Below the pieces are notes generated by a model. It was not told where the DNA came from, ran no database searches, and was given only the letters and a program-made list of their open reading frames with translations. Below are positions 1 to 11,181 of a stretch of 42,486 bases of DNA, piece by piece (the first letter of the stretch is position 1; each line of letters begins with the position of its first letter). Made by a program: the position numbers and the translations under genes. This DNA comes from Gracilaria domingensis (Eukaryota > Rhodophyta > Florideophyceae > Gracilariales > Gracilariaceae), in NCBI GenBank assembly GCA_022539475.1, contig VCMS01000392.1:1-42486 (forward strand), read 5' to 3'.

Positions 1-272
1 TGAACCACCACAAAGACCATGGGTCCAATTGCTTCCCGTGCAACTCGCGGCGTAGAACACTTCCAATTCCATGCAACAACGCTTCCCCACTACACCTTTC
101 TTCAGTCGCTCATATCCATCTGCGAGAAACCCGCATTCCACCTTGCAATAATCGAGTGCTCCGCCGAGTGCGAGGAGTCACGCTTTGCGTACGCTTTCGA
201 ACACGAGTTGGCTTCATGTTGAACAGCTATTGCAGTGAAAGGTGTATATCAACAATACGCTCGCTCTGGACG
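1..272. other. Left edge, no gene recognised
   Basis: Only short open frames on both strands, with no recognisable domain or repeat. The stretch ends where the outer arm of the foldback palindrome begins. Confidence 0.4.
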
Positions 273-680
273 ATACAACAACGGAGGCGAGCCTTTAAAT
301 GGCGACTTACGCTGGGCACCCACTTTCGGCAGCTCCTCCCAGCGCACTGCCAGTGCTCGGTGCCGTTACGTCCCGGTAGGGCTCGCCACACTGATATGTA
401 CGCATTAGGGCTAGCGCGCAAAACTGATGACTCACCGCGGAGCAGGAATGGATCCCGACAGCGCTCTCTAATCGTTGCTCTTCAAAATGCTTTGCATAGT
501 AGTCTAAGAGTACCTCATTCACGTTTCATGTACAGCCTACTCCGCCAATACACGTGGCAGCGGCGCCCCACGTAAAACCCGCGGCGGGTGTAGCGAAATC
601 ACTGACGCGGCGCCGTGTTCTTGGAAGGTCCCGGGAAGGCGCCAGATGTGCCAGAAACGTGCCCGCGGTTTGCGGGGGGG

Positions 681-838
681 GTCCGGTCGTGTTAAGCGGT
701 AGGTACCGCTAACACGACGGACCCCTCCGCCCGCGGGCTATAAAATCGGCACATTTTTCAAAAAATCGCCCAAAACAGTGCCCGCGGGGCGGGGGGGTCC
801 GGTCTGTTAGGGTACCTACCCTAACACGACCGTACCCC
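681..838. repeat. Left hairpin pair of the foldback
   Basis: Two stem-loops, at 681-723 and 793-838, have arms of about 20 bp. They are built on GGTCCGGTCGTGTTAGGGTA facing TACCCTAACACGACCGGACC with a 2-nt loop; the first carries two single-base bulges and a GCGG variant. Their centres are about 112 bp apart and both are flanked by GC-rich CCCGCGGG blocks. Confidence 0.8.
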
Positions 839-1151
839 CTCCCGCCCGCGAGCACGTTCTGGCCACATTCTGGCGCCTTCCGGAGACCTCCCAGAACACT
901 CCTCCTGGCACTTTCGGCACCCACCGCGTCACCTCAATGCACCAACGCGTCTTCTCCATCCCTCAAACGCTCCCTAATTCCCATGCGCACCACACCTACC
1001 CTCTCTGCGATCACAACATCCGGAACAGCGCCCTTCTAAAGTTATTCGTACGTAAAACAAAGCTTCTCTACACTCTCATATTATGTTTGAGATTAGCGTA
1101 GAGTTAAACATACAATGTAGAACATAACGAGAGCTGCCAGATCTACGTTGT

Positions 1152-1305
1152 ATTGCAATTGCGATTGCGATTGCACAAAGACTCTCAATCGCATTCGTGA
1201 TTGCGAAGGAGAGAGATGATTGCAATCGCGATTGCAAACGGTGAGGGAGATTGCAATTGCGATTGCAGAGGGGAAGGGTGATTGCATTTTCTCGCAATCG
1301 GATTG
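1152..1305. repeat. ATTGCRATTGC-rich centre of the foldback
   Basis: A run of overlapping ATTGCAATTGCGATTGC and GCAATCGCGATTGC words in both orientations, each itself near-palindromic. It sits around the symmetry axis of the foldback (about 1226). It could be a cluster of protein-binding sites; no function is shown by the sequence. Confidence 0.6.
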
Positions 1306-1620
1306 GACCAACCCCTGCAAGTGCCATGTTGCACAATTGCAACAGCCTGGTGCATATACTGCTGCAGCGTGTAGAACAGGTGGGAACCACTGATAGTACA
1401 GATTCGGTCACTGATTCCGTGAAGTGTAGCACCTCGGAAGGAGATGGTGATCGCAGAGAGGGTTGGTGTGGTGCGCGTGAAAATTAGGGAGCGTTTGAGG
1501 ATGAAGAAGACGCGTTGGTGCATTGAGGTGACGCGGTGGGTCCCGGAAGTGCCGGGAGGAGTGTTTTGGGAGGTCTCCAGAAGGCGCCAGAATGTGGCCA
1601 GAACTTGCCCGCGGGGAGGG

Positions 1621-1772
1621 GGTCGGTCGTGTTAGGGTAGGTACTCTAACACGACCGGACCCCCCGCCCGCAGGGACGTTTTGGGCGATTTTTTGAAAAA
1701 TGTGCGATTTTATGCCCGCGGGCGGGGGGTCCGGTCGTGTTAGGGTACCTACCCTAACACGTCCGACCCCCC
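1621..1772. repeat. Right hairpin pair of the foldback
   Basis: Mirror partners of the left hairpins lie at 1621-1661 and 1724-1772, with the same GTGTTAGGGTA and TACCCTAACAC arms and 2-nt loops. Their centres are about 108 bp apart. The four hairpins are placed symmetrically about position 1226. A run of about 18 C follows the last one (near 1766-1783). Confidence 0.8.
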
Positions 1773-2117
1773 CCCCCCCCCCGCCGCGGGCACGTTCTGG
1801 CCACGTTCTGGCACCCTCCGGAGACCTCCCAAAACACTCCTCCTGGCACTCCGGCAGTGATTTCGCTGCACACGCCGTGCACATATATCAAACTAGAAAA
1901 AACTAGCGCTTCACACCCACTTGATCCGCGACTTTTAGCACAATACGCGACCTTTGCAATAGCTCCGAATCGCGACGTGACCGACACGCGACGCTATCGC
2001 ACCGAGCGGACAGGGACACGGACGAGACTGGCAGTGCGCTGGGAGGAGCTGCCGAAAGCGGGGTGCCCAGCGTAAGTCGCCATTTAAAGGCTCGCCTCCG
2101 TTGTTTGCGCTGAAGCG

Positions 2118-2770
2118 ATGGATTCCACCGATGATGGAGAGGAGATACATCCTATCGACATGAGTGCTCCGCCTCCGGCGTTCCATGCATATGTCAGACT
2201 TTTCTTGGTTCTTCGCGATGCTTTGGCAAACAGCGATGGAGGCCCTGATCGGCCACGGGACGTGGGGTTTAGAGGGCTAATAGAGTTCTGCGCCGAGAAC
2301 TATAAGGATATTCCGGAGGCAAGGAAGATGTTTGAGGAGGCCACTAACTCCAAGAACCTGCAGAACTTGACACTGCAACAGCTGCGAAAGAGTGTTGTGA
2401 ATAACAAACCTGTGGAACAGCGATATCTTGTAACGAAGCTTCTTGACAAGAAGGACGGGGATGAGGACCAGAGACTCCGCGATTTTTCCTTCTCTCTATG
2501 GATATGGGTATATACCTACCGGTGCGATGCCTGGTTGGTTATTTCATGACCAGGAGAAAGCAGGTTCTGAAGACGACAGTGTTCATCCCACCAACAGCTG
2601 TGAACCCATTTGAGGTCGTTATATACTTATCATACCTTGGCCACATAATGGGAGAGAACGACAACATCAGAATGATGAAGAAGAAACAACCGAAAAAGAA
2701 ACGAAAAGTGAACCATGCACCATCTGTTTACATACCCCACTTTTACCTCGTTCTCCAAAGACAACTGTGA
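2118..2770 (+). pseudogene. Unrecognised gene with SV40-type nuclear localisation motif (frameshifted)
   Basis: An ATG at 2118, 10 bp after the foldback arm, opens a 143-aa frame that ends at 2549. The apparent continuation is in another frame (2498-2770), so an indel near 2500 is likely. The second part contains KKKQPKKKRKV at about 2681-2710; PKKKRKV is the classical monopartite nuclear-localisation signal. The first part is acidic at its start, then mixed charged and helical. I do not recognise the family. Its place just upstream of the methyltransferase suggests it could be the amino-terminal region of that gene or a separate cargo gene. It is read as a pseudogene because its coding potential is split. 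Confidence 0.45.
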
Positions 2771-3474
2771 TCGACTGGGATTCGCTATCAGTGAGGTCGT
2801 ATGGGCATGGAGTTGTTTTGCGGCTCATCTTGGATACACGAACGTTCAGCACATGGTGAAACCATACATTTACATGAATATGCAGACGTTGAAGTATACA
2901 GCGCTAGAGACACGGGAGTCTGGTTATGCCCCGCCGAGCCAGAGTACTCGATTCAACACAAAGGATGTGCCACAGAGCAGTACTAGTGGGATCGGTGGAG
3001 ACCTTGAGTGATGAATGCGATACAACCTGCGAATACTGGCTAAGGAATTTTTGACAAGACCTCGAAACATAAGCACCCACGATAGCCTCTATAGCTTACG
3101 GGTTGATCAGATGAGGAACTGGATAGAGTTTTCGGAGATACGGATGGATACCGTATCTGGTTCTGACTCCGGTGAGTTGCCTGCACGATTTCAGACTTTT
3201 CGGAGTTGCTATGGAAACCGATACAGGATATGCGTCATGCGGCAGGGTTCCATGTCGGCATTCCACGCGAAACCCGATATTGAACTGACGAAAACCCCTA
3301 AAACTTCCGGTAATGCCGAACTTCTTCGACCAAGTCTGCCCCAGCCCCACCTCGTCGAGAGTATATAGATCTCGTGAGCTCCCATGGCCACGAGTTCGAG
3401 AAGCCGGTGAATCTTGCGGAGCATGAATCTCGGGTTGCCGGTTACACATCCAAAAGACTGGTATTGAGCCGCCC
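2771..3474 (+). other. Decayed coding-like stretch before the methyltransferase
   Basis: Several short overlapping open frames (for example 2715-3011 and 3015-3368) switch phase repeatedly, as expected for coding DNA with accumulated indels. The frame just before 3475 reads EKPVNLAEHESRVAGYTSKR and then stops, which looks like genuine coding sequence. No domain is recognisable. It may link the nuclear-localisation segment to the methyltransferase. Confidence 0.35.
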
Positions 3475-4618
3475 ATGAAGGGGATATCCAGTCTCCTTCG
3501 AATGAATATGGACAAGGTGTGGAAGGGGATGAGAAAGTCACACTTTGTAGCGTACAACTATGACATGAAGGACCTGAGGCACACACACGAAACGTTTGTG
3601 AATCAGAGTGAGATTTTATGGGGTGAGGCACAGCTTGTTCTAACAGACCCTCCCTTTAACACTCGAAGGAAGAGGAACAAACGGAATAGTGCTCACGATG
3701 TCTTCAGTGAGGACGACATGATCCGTACGGCTGACTTAATAAGTTCCGAGCTTCGGTCAGGTGGGCACTTCATTATATTCTGTGCCATGGCACAGTTTCA
3801 TGTTTGGCACAGGATACTTTCGGAACGGCGAGTACGAAAGATGAAGCTGGAAGCGAAGGTAAACTAGAACTCATGTCTTCGTTTGAAGTGGATGGGAATC
3901 CACTGGTGTTCATCCGGGATTGAAGTAATGTTGGAGGGAATCCACGGAAGTTTGGGATACAGCCCGTAACGGAGTACGCCGTTCATGGGTTGAAGCGTGG
4001 ATTGCGACCATCGAAGGAAGCCAGTCTTACTCCATTTGACGAGAACAATTCATTCCTTCTACTTTCCCGGCTAACAGGAATGTAATTGACCGGGTGCCAA
4101 AACCGAGAGCGGCGGAGTGGTTGACATGGAAGTAATGAGCCAGGTAGATCAGTACCAAGTGGGAAGAATAGGACCGGAGCAGAAGTCAGGGAGTTGATGA
4201 AGTAGTTGATATGTCGCTTCACAAGACCGGGTGATATTGTCATGGACATGTTCGCGGGAACTTTTTCTACGGATATGGCGTGCCTATCGCTGACAAAGCT
4301 AGGAAGTTCTTGGGGTGCGAGAAGAATAGGCCATGTTTCAACCATGCGAAGCACCATAAACGACTCTTACGGCCGAAGTTAATCGCGGGGGGAAGAATGA
4401 CATCCTGGTTGAACAGGAGGTGGTGGATGCGGCTTCAACGACTTATGAACGGGTTCCACATCGGGACCGAGGTCGGCTTGAATGGGAGGCTCCATTTGGT
4501 TACCCCGGTACCAAGTGATGCCTGCACATATTACTCAGTTCCTAGGAAGATACTGGAAGGACTGGGACTTTGTGACAAGTGTGGACAGCATACTGTAGAT
4601 CTTTGGGAGGGGAAGTAG
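3475..4618 (+). pseudogene. DNA amino-methyltransferase, beta-group (N6-A or N4-C), degenerate
   Basis: The catalytic motif IV is visible as LVLTDPPFNTRR (DPPF at 3646-3657), followed by the hydrophobic strand GGHFIIFCAM. Motif I comes later: near 4200-4290 the frame reads RPGDIVMDMFAGTFSTDMAC, preceded by ELMK-stop-LICRFT, where the family normally has Trp, so TGG to TAG is likely. After one more frameshift, KARKFLGCEKNRPCFNHA gives the cofactor-binding strand that follows motif I. The order IV before I, with DPPF rather than DPPW, indicates a beta-group bacterial-type adenine-N6 or cytosine-N4 DNA methyltransferase, not an MT-A70 enzyme. At least three lesions make this copy inactive. The tail includes CDKCGQH, a possible zinc-binding pair. 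A SET domain follows 150 bp downstream on the same strand. Confidence 0.75.
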
Positions 4619-4768
4619 GGACTCTGATAATGGATTGCATATGCTGTGAACAATGGATTTTTATGATATGCTGTTGAACTGTTCCAAACGCCTATGCTTA
4701 CATGTAGATCTTCTAAGATCCTTGAAGCCAAACGTATCGCTTACATGTAGCATTTCTAAGATTCTACA

Positions 4769-5300
4769 TCTCCCCGTGCTGGTATGGGGGTGTTCACGGA
4801 ACATAAGATAATGGCTGGGGAAACTATCTGTCATTTTTATGGAACTTTGGTATACACGGATCTGACGAACCGGAAGGAAAGACACTTAACGTATGGAAGT
4901 GGCTGTCTCGGAGCAACTCCAGTGCGGTACAAGTTGTTTTCTATGATGGTCACTGTGACTGGTACGGAGTTTCTGCACCTGAGGAACAGACTAGGACAGG
5001 CTCAGGATAGAAAGGAGAGCGAAGTGTACATTGTCCCGCGCCCTTTTGTATCGGGGCTACATTAACGACGCCGGATATCATGCCGGGGATCCCGATTTAC
5101 CGGAGCCCCGGTCAAACAGGACTCGAAGTGCCAATGTGCAGATGGTGGAAGCGAAGTCCGTGATACAGTTTACGTCCGACCTTTCTAACTATGCTCTACT
5201 TCGTTGTAAAGCAGTAAGAGATATTGAGAGGGGCGAAGAGTTGTATTTCAACTACGGAAAGCAGTACGCCTGGGACTGGGCTCTGACATTGGAGCAATAG
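4769..5300 (+). pseudogene. SET-domain protein methyltransferase, frameshifted
   Basis: The frame from 4769 reads SPRAGMGVFTEHKIMAGETI, the usual start of a SET domain (glycine-rich turn and first strands). The second half lies in another frame from about 5035. It has RGYINDAG, the counterpart of the RYINHS cofactor-binding motif, and ends with RDIERGEELYFNYGKQYAW, the conserved GEEL-x3-YG motif. The switch falls in a CCCTTTT run near 5040, so a small indel explains it. SET proteins methylate lysines on histones or other proteins. The domain is about 175 aa, a plausible length for a minimal SET. It could have been fused to the upstream methyltransferase in the ancestor; the spacer between them has no clear frame. 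Confidence 0.75.
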
Positions 5301-5476
5301 ATGAGTTCAGTACCGAATAGAAAGTAAATATGCTTGTGAATGTTGCAGCTGCCTGCAATACGCGTTGTTGTACACTGGAGCTCTTCATCTGTAACGGCGA
5401 TATTTGCGACCCATTGGGCACCTCAAATTCCTAAAAAGCAGGAACTGCGGAGTCTCCCAGAATATCTGAACCATGC

Positions 5477-5504
5477 ACCCCCCCCTCACCCCCTCCCCCC
5501 CCCC
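5477..5504 (+). promoter_or_regulatory. C-rich tract upstream of the coiled-coil gene
   Basis: A nearly pure cytosine run (CACCCCCCCTCACC and following) ends about 38 bp before the ATG at 5543. It may be a promoter or 5'-leader element. No TATA motif is evident. Confidence 0.3.
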
Positions 5505-5542
5505 AACCAATTTCGTTTCATTACCCCGTTTATCTCCACAAC

Positions 5543-7865
5543 ATGGGTATAACGCCGAGAAAGCGAAATAGTACGCAGCGGAACAAGAGTGGACAGAAGA
5601 AGAGAAGAGCATCGGATGATACGAATCAGGCTACAAGCACCGCACTTCCTAAACGGAAGTCGTCCTCGACGAAGGAGAGAGTCAGTGGGCGTCCTTCTAC
5701 AGTACTCTCTCGCCCATCTCGCTGCGGAGCGTCTTCCGGGATTGCGTCAAGAATTCGTGGAGCAGCGAACCATGTCGTGCCGTCAACTGCCGATAATGCA
5801 AATCGTTCATCTGTCTCTGCTCCTCAAGTAGATGAGGTAACTCGGCCCAGCGGGTCAGGACAGGAGGGCATGACAACTGGAACTGAAGAGGTTCGTATGA
5901 CACCAAAACCTTTATGTCCCCGGCCGATTTCGAAGACCGGAGCTACTGGGGCGCGGGTTACGCCGCCCAGTGGATCTGGACAACAAGGGACAATGACGAG
6001 AAGTCGTGAGAGCCCTAGTATACTAAGATCGTCACGTCCCTCCCTGTCTTCTAGAACTGGGGCCGCTATGAATCGTATTATGCCTCGCAATGGGTCCGGA
6101 CAAAGGAGTAAGACAATAAGAAATCGAGAGACAACTGATAGACGAGTTACTCCTCGACCTTCCCCTCTTTCCAGAACGGGGGCCGTTGCAGCTCGTACGA
6201 GGCCCAATTCATCTGATATACGATGCCATGGAGGAGGACAGAAACGGGAGTTGGAGCTCGGAGCCGTGCCAACGGTGGACACAGAACGCCTGCAGCCTCT
6301 CGTTTCTAAGGGTATGGTACATGAGGATAGTTCCGATAACAAAATAACACCGAATCCTGCGGCATTAGCGGGGCCTGTCGCCGAAGAGGCTACGGAAATA
6401 CCGGAAGATATTGACACTGGTGTGAATTCAACCTCTATGAACAGACGTGATCTTTTAAATGAACTGAATTGCTTGAAAGAAAAGGTTAAGACGCTCGGGG
6501 TATTCTAGTGAAGGTCGCCCAAGAGCAGAGTACGGCTTTGAAAAAGAGGCTTGAAGAGAAGGATCTAGTCATTGAAGGGCTAAGGGGTGCACTGAAACAG
6601 GAGGGAGATAGGAGTACACGTGCTGGTGAACCTGGGCAGACAGGTCGAAAGAAGCATAAAATTGAGGTGTGCGACGAGTTTCGAGGGGTTGCTCGAGCAG
6701 TGTATCACAACATGCTGACGTGGGCAAGGAGAGAAACAAGTGAGCTTTGGCTCGAAGGTGAGTCGCTCACCCGAAATTGGGGTAACCGTGCCGAGAAGGT
6801 GGAAGACGCAACTGAGAGTGGGTAAGGGCTTATTGAGCCGGAGGAAGGTGGTTCATACATGGTTCCTAAAAACCCCGTGGAGCTCTTGGGCAGTTTTGGC
6901 ATGTTCACACCGTCGGTAGAGGGGGGCCAGATGCTTTGCTGAGGAAAATGGTTGAAAGCGAATTGAAGAAGTTGAGCTGGGAAGGTATTAGAAAAGCATC
7001 TCTTACCGACAGGTGTATGCTGGAACTTTGTGCAGATATGTGCCTTAGGCAGAGAATGCGGCAGACCATGAGTGACGTCGTGGGCGTTTGGAAGAGAAAT
7101 ACGAGGGATAAACTATTTCTGCTCCTGGGGTACGATCTGATTTGGAGAAGAACAAAGCTGGTAGAAGAGAATGCTGACGAACTCACAATGCAGTTGAAGG
7201 AAGCGCAGGAGAACATACTGCGTCTTGACGAAAATGGTGTAGCGAACACTTCATGGTGGAGAAAAGCCCCATTTGTTCGTCTAAAGTACTCCAATGCGGA
7301 CAATGTCGAGGATATGCCGACGGAAGATCAAGACTTGTTCTTCCGAAACCGTGTCGGGGTACAAGTACTGAAGGAGTTTATTGGATATGATGTGGAAGAC
7401 AAGGATACGGGCACCTTTTTAGATGGCACAATACTGTTGCTCGCACGTTTGGACGCTTGGGTGTTGACGGTTGTGAGCCTTCTAAGTACGGATGTGTCAA
7501 GGGGTGGCCAGAGACAGAAACTGTTTACAAAGAAGTTTGCCGAACTGCTACCTCTGTGTTTAAAGAATGTTCTGGGGGATGTTAGGCAACGTGTCTTGAG
7601 GACCAATTCCAGCGAGTTTCATAATTTTGGAACGACAACGGAAGATTGGACTAAGGTTCTTGGTAATGATATGAGAGAGGCTACATTTGGATATCGAATG
7701 CCGTCGAACGGAAGACTTTACCTCACTGTGAAAGAACAATTTTTTATTGACAGTGTGAGCCGAAGATTGGGGTCTATTAGCGATTGCTTCGTTGGTGAAT
7801 GCGAGGAAGGGGATATGGAGTTCAAGGAAATGGACATGAACGATTTCGGAAGTAACACAGGATGA
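5543..7865 (+). pseudogene. Ser/Arg-rich, coiled-coil protein of unknown function (interrupted)
   Basis: An ATG at 5543 opens a 321-aa frame: a very basic, disordered region with four degenerate repeats of about 35-45 aa, each with a GSGQ motif and an SRTGA-like motif. It ends in helix-forming NELNCLKEKVKTL. An indel near 6490 moves the coiled coil to another frame (6508-6825, KKRLEEKDLVIEGLRG). After an in-frame TAA at 6823 coding character continues (SYMVPKNPVELLGSFGMF). A G6 run near 6921 then marks a shift into the last frame (to 7865), a helical 300-aa region with no recognised domain. I read this as one ancestral gene of about 770 codons. It ends 50 bp from the convergent transposase stop. 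The function is unknown; DNA or RNA binding through the basic part is only inference. Confidence 0.55.
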
Positions 7866-7915
7866 CAAGAAAAGGCACCACAAGGTGAACATGTAGAGGA
7901 TGGAGCCCTTAATTT

Positions 7916-10900
7916 TTAAGGCTGTACAAGATCAACGTGCTCAGTTGGTCTTTCATCTGAATCATGATAGAATCGATTGATGTAGAATCGGTGTTGAAAC
8001 CATTGAAGTGGAGGACAAAAAGGTGGGGCAGGGTAGTTTGATCGAACAACATGGACAGTTCCCTGTAGTGCAGAAGCCGGAACCATCCCGTACCAAGGAG
8101 TTAACTCTACGATAGTCTCCGCTTTGGAATGACGAGGGAACGGAAGAGTGTGGTTCTTTTCATCGTTTGTAGCCCACCGTAAAGATATGCATTTCAATAT
8201 GTGGTCGATGCTTGTTGCGGGGGGTAAAACCTCGAAATACCGGACGAATGCCACCTCTGGTGCGGTAAGTGCAGAATCAAGGAGAGATATTCGAATCAGA
8301 GCGACTACCTGGGCAACCCAAGTCTCTGAATCTTCTCCGCTTACCAATACAGTTGAAAACTTTGACTTTCTACTTGGACCAGATGCTGGAGAAGCGAAGA
8401 CTCGTTGGATGATGGGATATTTGGGTCGTCCCAGCTTAAGTGCCTTAGAAGACGAATCGAAGTGTTCAAGAGTCGGAACGAAACCGCCTTTCACGAGGGC
8501 CGAATTCACCAGAGTTATTCTTGTCTTTTCTGGGAAGTATGTAATAGAGTGCTCATCCAGTGTTTCTTTCACGAGACTGAGGAAAGGAGGAAGGGCCTGT
8601 TCACCAATTTGGTCAAGAATCGGCCTTGTGTCCGTACTTGAGAACATCTCTCTAACAGCAGTCCATGTTTTTGAACTGGACATACTTGAAACACAATGTT
8701 GAAGAGCTCGTAAAGTGAAAGAACGCTCTCCCATTGCAAATCGAGGGAGCTGTGTGGAAGTTCCTGGTAAACCTGGACTACGTTTGTAAGGAGTATTGCC
8801 ATTCCATTGCTTTTTAACATGTCCGTGCTCAATGGAGCGAATAGTCTCGTCCACAGCCGTTGCTGTTCTTCTGGACGTCTTTTTGTAGTGTCTCTTAAAT
8901 AGCAAGTGTGCATGTTCGTATATGCCTGCGTCGTAGTACTTGATACTTCCCAGACGGCGAATATCGTCCACGAGATGATCGAGAAGATGATACTTCAGAG
9001 TTTTCAGTCTGGAGGGATGAAAATCCGCCAGAGTCTTTGTTGCGAAACGCTTGAAGGCTTCAAGCTCCGAACTAAGACACAGGAGAGAGCTTTCAGTCCA
9101 ATACGGGTCACGATTGAATCTGAATAAGGTCGAGAGCAAGTCCGAGTACTGAGAGAAAACGGTTGTGATTGGGGCAACGTCCTGTTCTTCACAGCATATG
9201 TCAAAGAATGCTCCTATGAAGGGAAAGACCATGTCAAGTGCTTTGTAGTTTTTGGCCTCCAGCATTCCACGGAGACCGTCTTTCGTGAAGATACCATTCA
9301 AAGATTTGCCTTTCTCCTGCGTGGAGAAATCGATATGTAAACCTTTGGCAGGAGAATCGCGTTCTATGGCAGCTAGAATTGCGTTTGCATGGTTGAGGAG
9401 TTGGGTGCGTATCGTTCGAAATGAACGCGATGCAGATGTTCCTATTGTGGTGCACAGGGTGTCTGACTGCAGTCTCTCGATTGTGGCCGTTTTTATCAAC
9501 TTTGAGATGCCGAGATGCAAGTTGTGTAATGGTTCGAATGAGAACAGACTGTATGGAGACAATCCCGGGATCATTCCAAGGCTTACGGAAGTTTCGAGGA
9601 ACGAAGGAATGAGAGATATGGAATTTGAACGCATCAGAGTATCCCATCTCCTCTCCCTCGCAGGACGTGGACGTCTTTCCGCCTCGTCTTTTTGTGCATG
9701 TTGCAAGATAGCTGTGTATGTCTTTCGGATGCTTTTCGTGTGCTTTTAAGAATGTCCGTTGAATGAGGTGGGAATAGGACTGCATGAAGATGAGCGAGGG
9801 GCTTTGCATCTATGACACGGGCTTTCGGTTTTGGTCCCATGAAGAATGGACAGAATGTCCTTAGCCTCAGGAATATCCGCTAACTTGCAAGCAGAGGATG
9901 GCACACTCGATTTAGTTTGTGTTCGCCGATGAACTAAAAACCTTTCTGCGTGAGATTTAGAATGGGCTCCAGGACTTGACGAAGAGATTCTTGAAGGATT
10001 TGCATCCTGGAATCGCGTAGAGACTTGCTAGAAACGAATGGCATTGCGTCCGCTTCAGATGCGGATACCTCGATCAGTGTGGTAGGGAAGTATGTCACTA
10101 CTGTGAGGTCATCACGGATGCACTTACGGCGTAGCTCGTTGGAGAAGTTGAGAAATATGAGGTGAAGAGGATAGGCGGTAACCGATGTTTGCTTTAGAGT
10201 TGTTGAAGACTTATCGGTGTATACCTGCAGAAGACCTACGAAAGATTCACTGTAACTTATTTCTTGGGAGTACCACACTATTCTACTATCCAAAGAGCCC
10301 ATGACCATTTCCTTAAGTTTTGAGGTGGCGTCTCTTGCGAGAGAGCCGGACATGGGGTGAGATATTTTCGTGGAGTGGTTCTGAGGTATAGGGTGGAAGA
10401 ATTTGTTTTCGTTGTTAGCCAACTGGAGCTGTTTCACAAGTGTCTGAACGGGGTCTCTCGTGTAGAGGGTGGCGCTGAACTTACATCCTTCTGGCGAGAC
10501 AGTTCTGCGATTGAAACCGTCCTTTGAGGCGTATCGTTCGAAAATGGCGTTCTTCAGTTCTGTACAGCGCTTGGAACTTGTTAGGGTCTCGTTGAATCGC
10601 TTTTGCGAGAATCGAGGGTCCCGAAGTAGCCCAAATAGCTCGTCTGCCTCACGATGACCAAGGGTGGAAGCAACTGAAGCCAGACAAACCGTGAGATAAT
10701 CCATATGCAAATCACCGAGGGCCTCCTCAGAAGGCACTGGGCGGGAACTGCTTCTGTGTTCTCGCTCTAATGACGCGGGACCCGGGGAAGGAGAAACACA
10801 ATGCGAAGTGTCCGGAATGAGAGGGGCACACGGAGTGGGGTCAACGATGTCCTCGGACACCGGAGGCTCGGGAAGGCGACAAGGGGCAGTGACCGTTTCG

Positions 10901-11181
10901 GAAGATGCGGGCGCGGGCGCGGAAAGCTTGAGACGCTTGCTTCTCCGAATGGGCTGCCTATTGTCGTCTTCCAGCGCTGCTTTCAGACGAAACGGGCAAT
11001 GGTTGACATGCTGTTGAAGAGATAAGACTCCTCGGCGAGTAACGAAGGGGCACCCACGCTTCTTATGTGTACAGTAGTAGACCGTGGGAAGAAGAAATGA
11101 ACGAGAAACGACGACAAGGACTGCAAGGGAAGGTCGTCCGAAGGGAGAAGGAGGTCGAGCGACAGTCAATATCGACGTCAT
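7916..11181 (-). pseudogene. Plavaka/CMC-type DDE transposase, interrupted
   Basis: Two large frames, 11181-9934 (415 aa) and 9706-7916 (596 aa), form one protein. The amino part has a C-x6-C-x13-H-x3-C finger (C37 to C62), a basic RRSKRLK motif, a disordered linker, and then LYTRDPVQTLVKQL followed by LLQVYTDKSSTTLK. Asp323 in YTDK is the likely first catalytic residue, as in Plavaka transposases. The carboxy part has FEPLHNLHLGISK, corresponding to the LHQLxxG segment, and HLVDDIRRLGSIKYYDAGIYE then H-LLFKRHYKKTSR, matching the DIRRFGS-x-YxxE-x-H block of that family. Between the halves lies CHRC. Lesions: a one-base loss in a T5 run at 9936-9940 and an in-frame TAA at 9746-9748. Family assignment rests on remembered motifs, not a search. 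Confidence 0.75.

Larger units (their letters stand above)
273..2108. repeat. Foldback (large palindromic) element
   Basis: The outer arms, about 273-350 and 2028-2108, are near-perfect reverse complements over some 75 bp, starting with AACAACGGAGGCGAGCC. The symmetry lapses from about 350 to 585 and resumes from about 585 to 1040 against 1440 to 1875, for example in the GTGYAGCGAAATCACTG block and in the motif TGGCCAGAACGTGCCCGCGG. The unpaired centre is about 1045-1435. No transposase ORF lies inside and I could not find a convincing target-site duplication. It may be a non-autonomous foldback transposon, or the subterminal region of the DNA transposon whose genes begin at 2118. Confidence 0.8.

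Noticed and set aside
6822..6930. Possible 109-bp intron (GTAAGG to CAG) in the coiled-coil gene
   Set aside because: Joining the ends gives an immediate stop, and the segment between reads as coding sequence in the upstream frame after one TAA.
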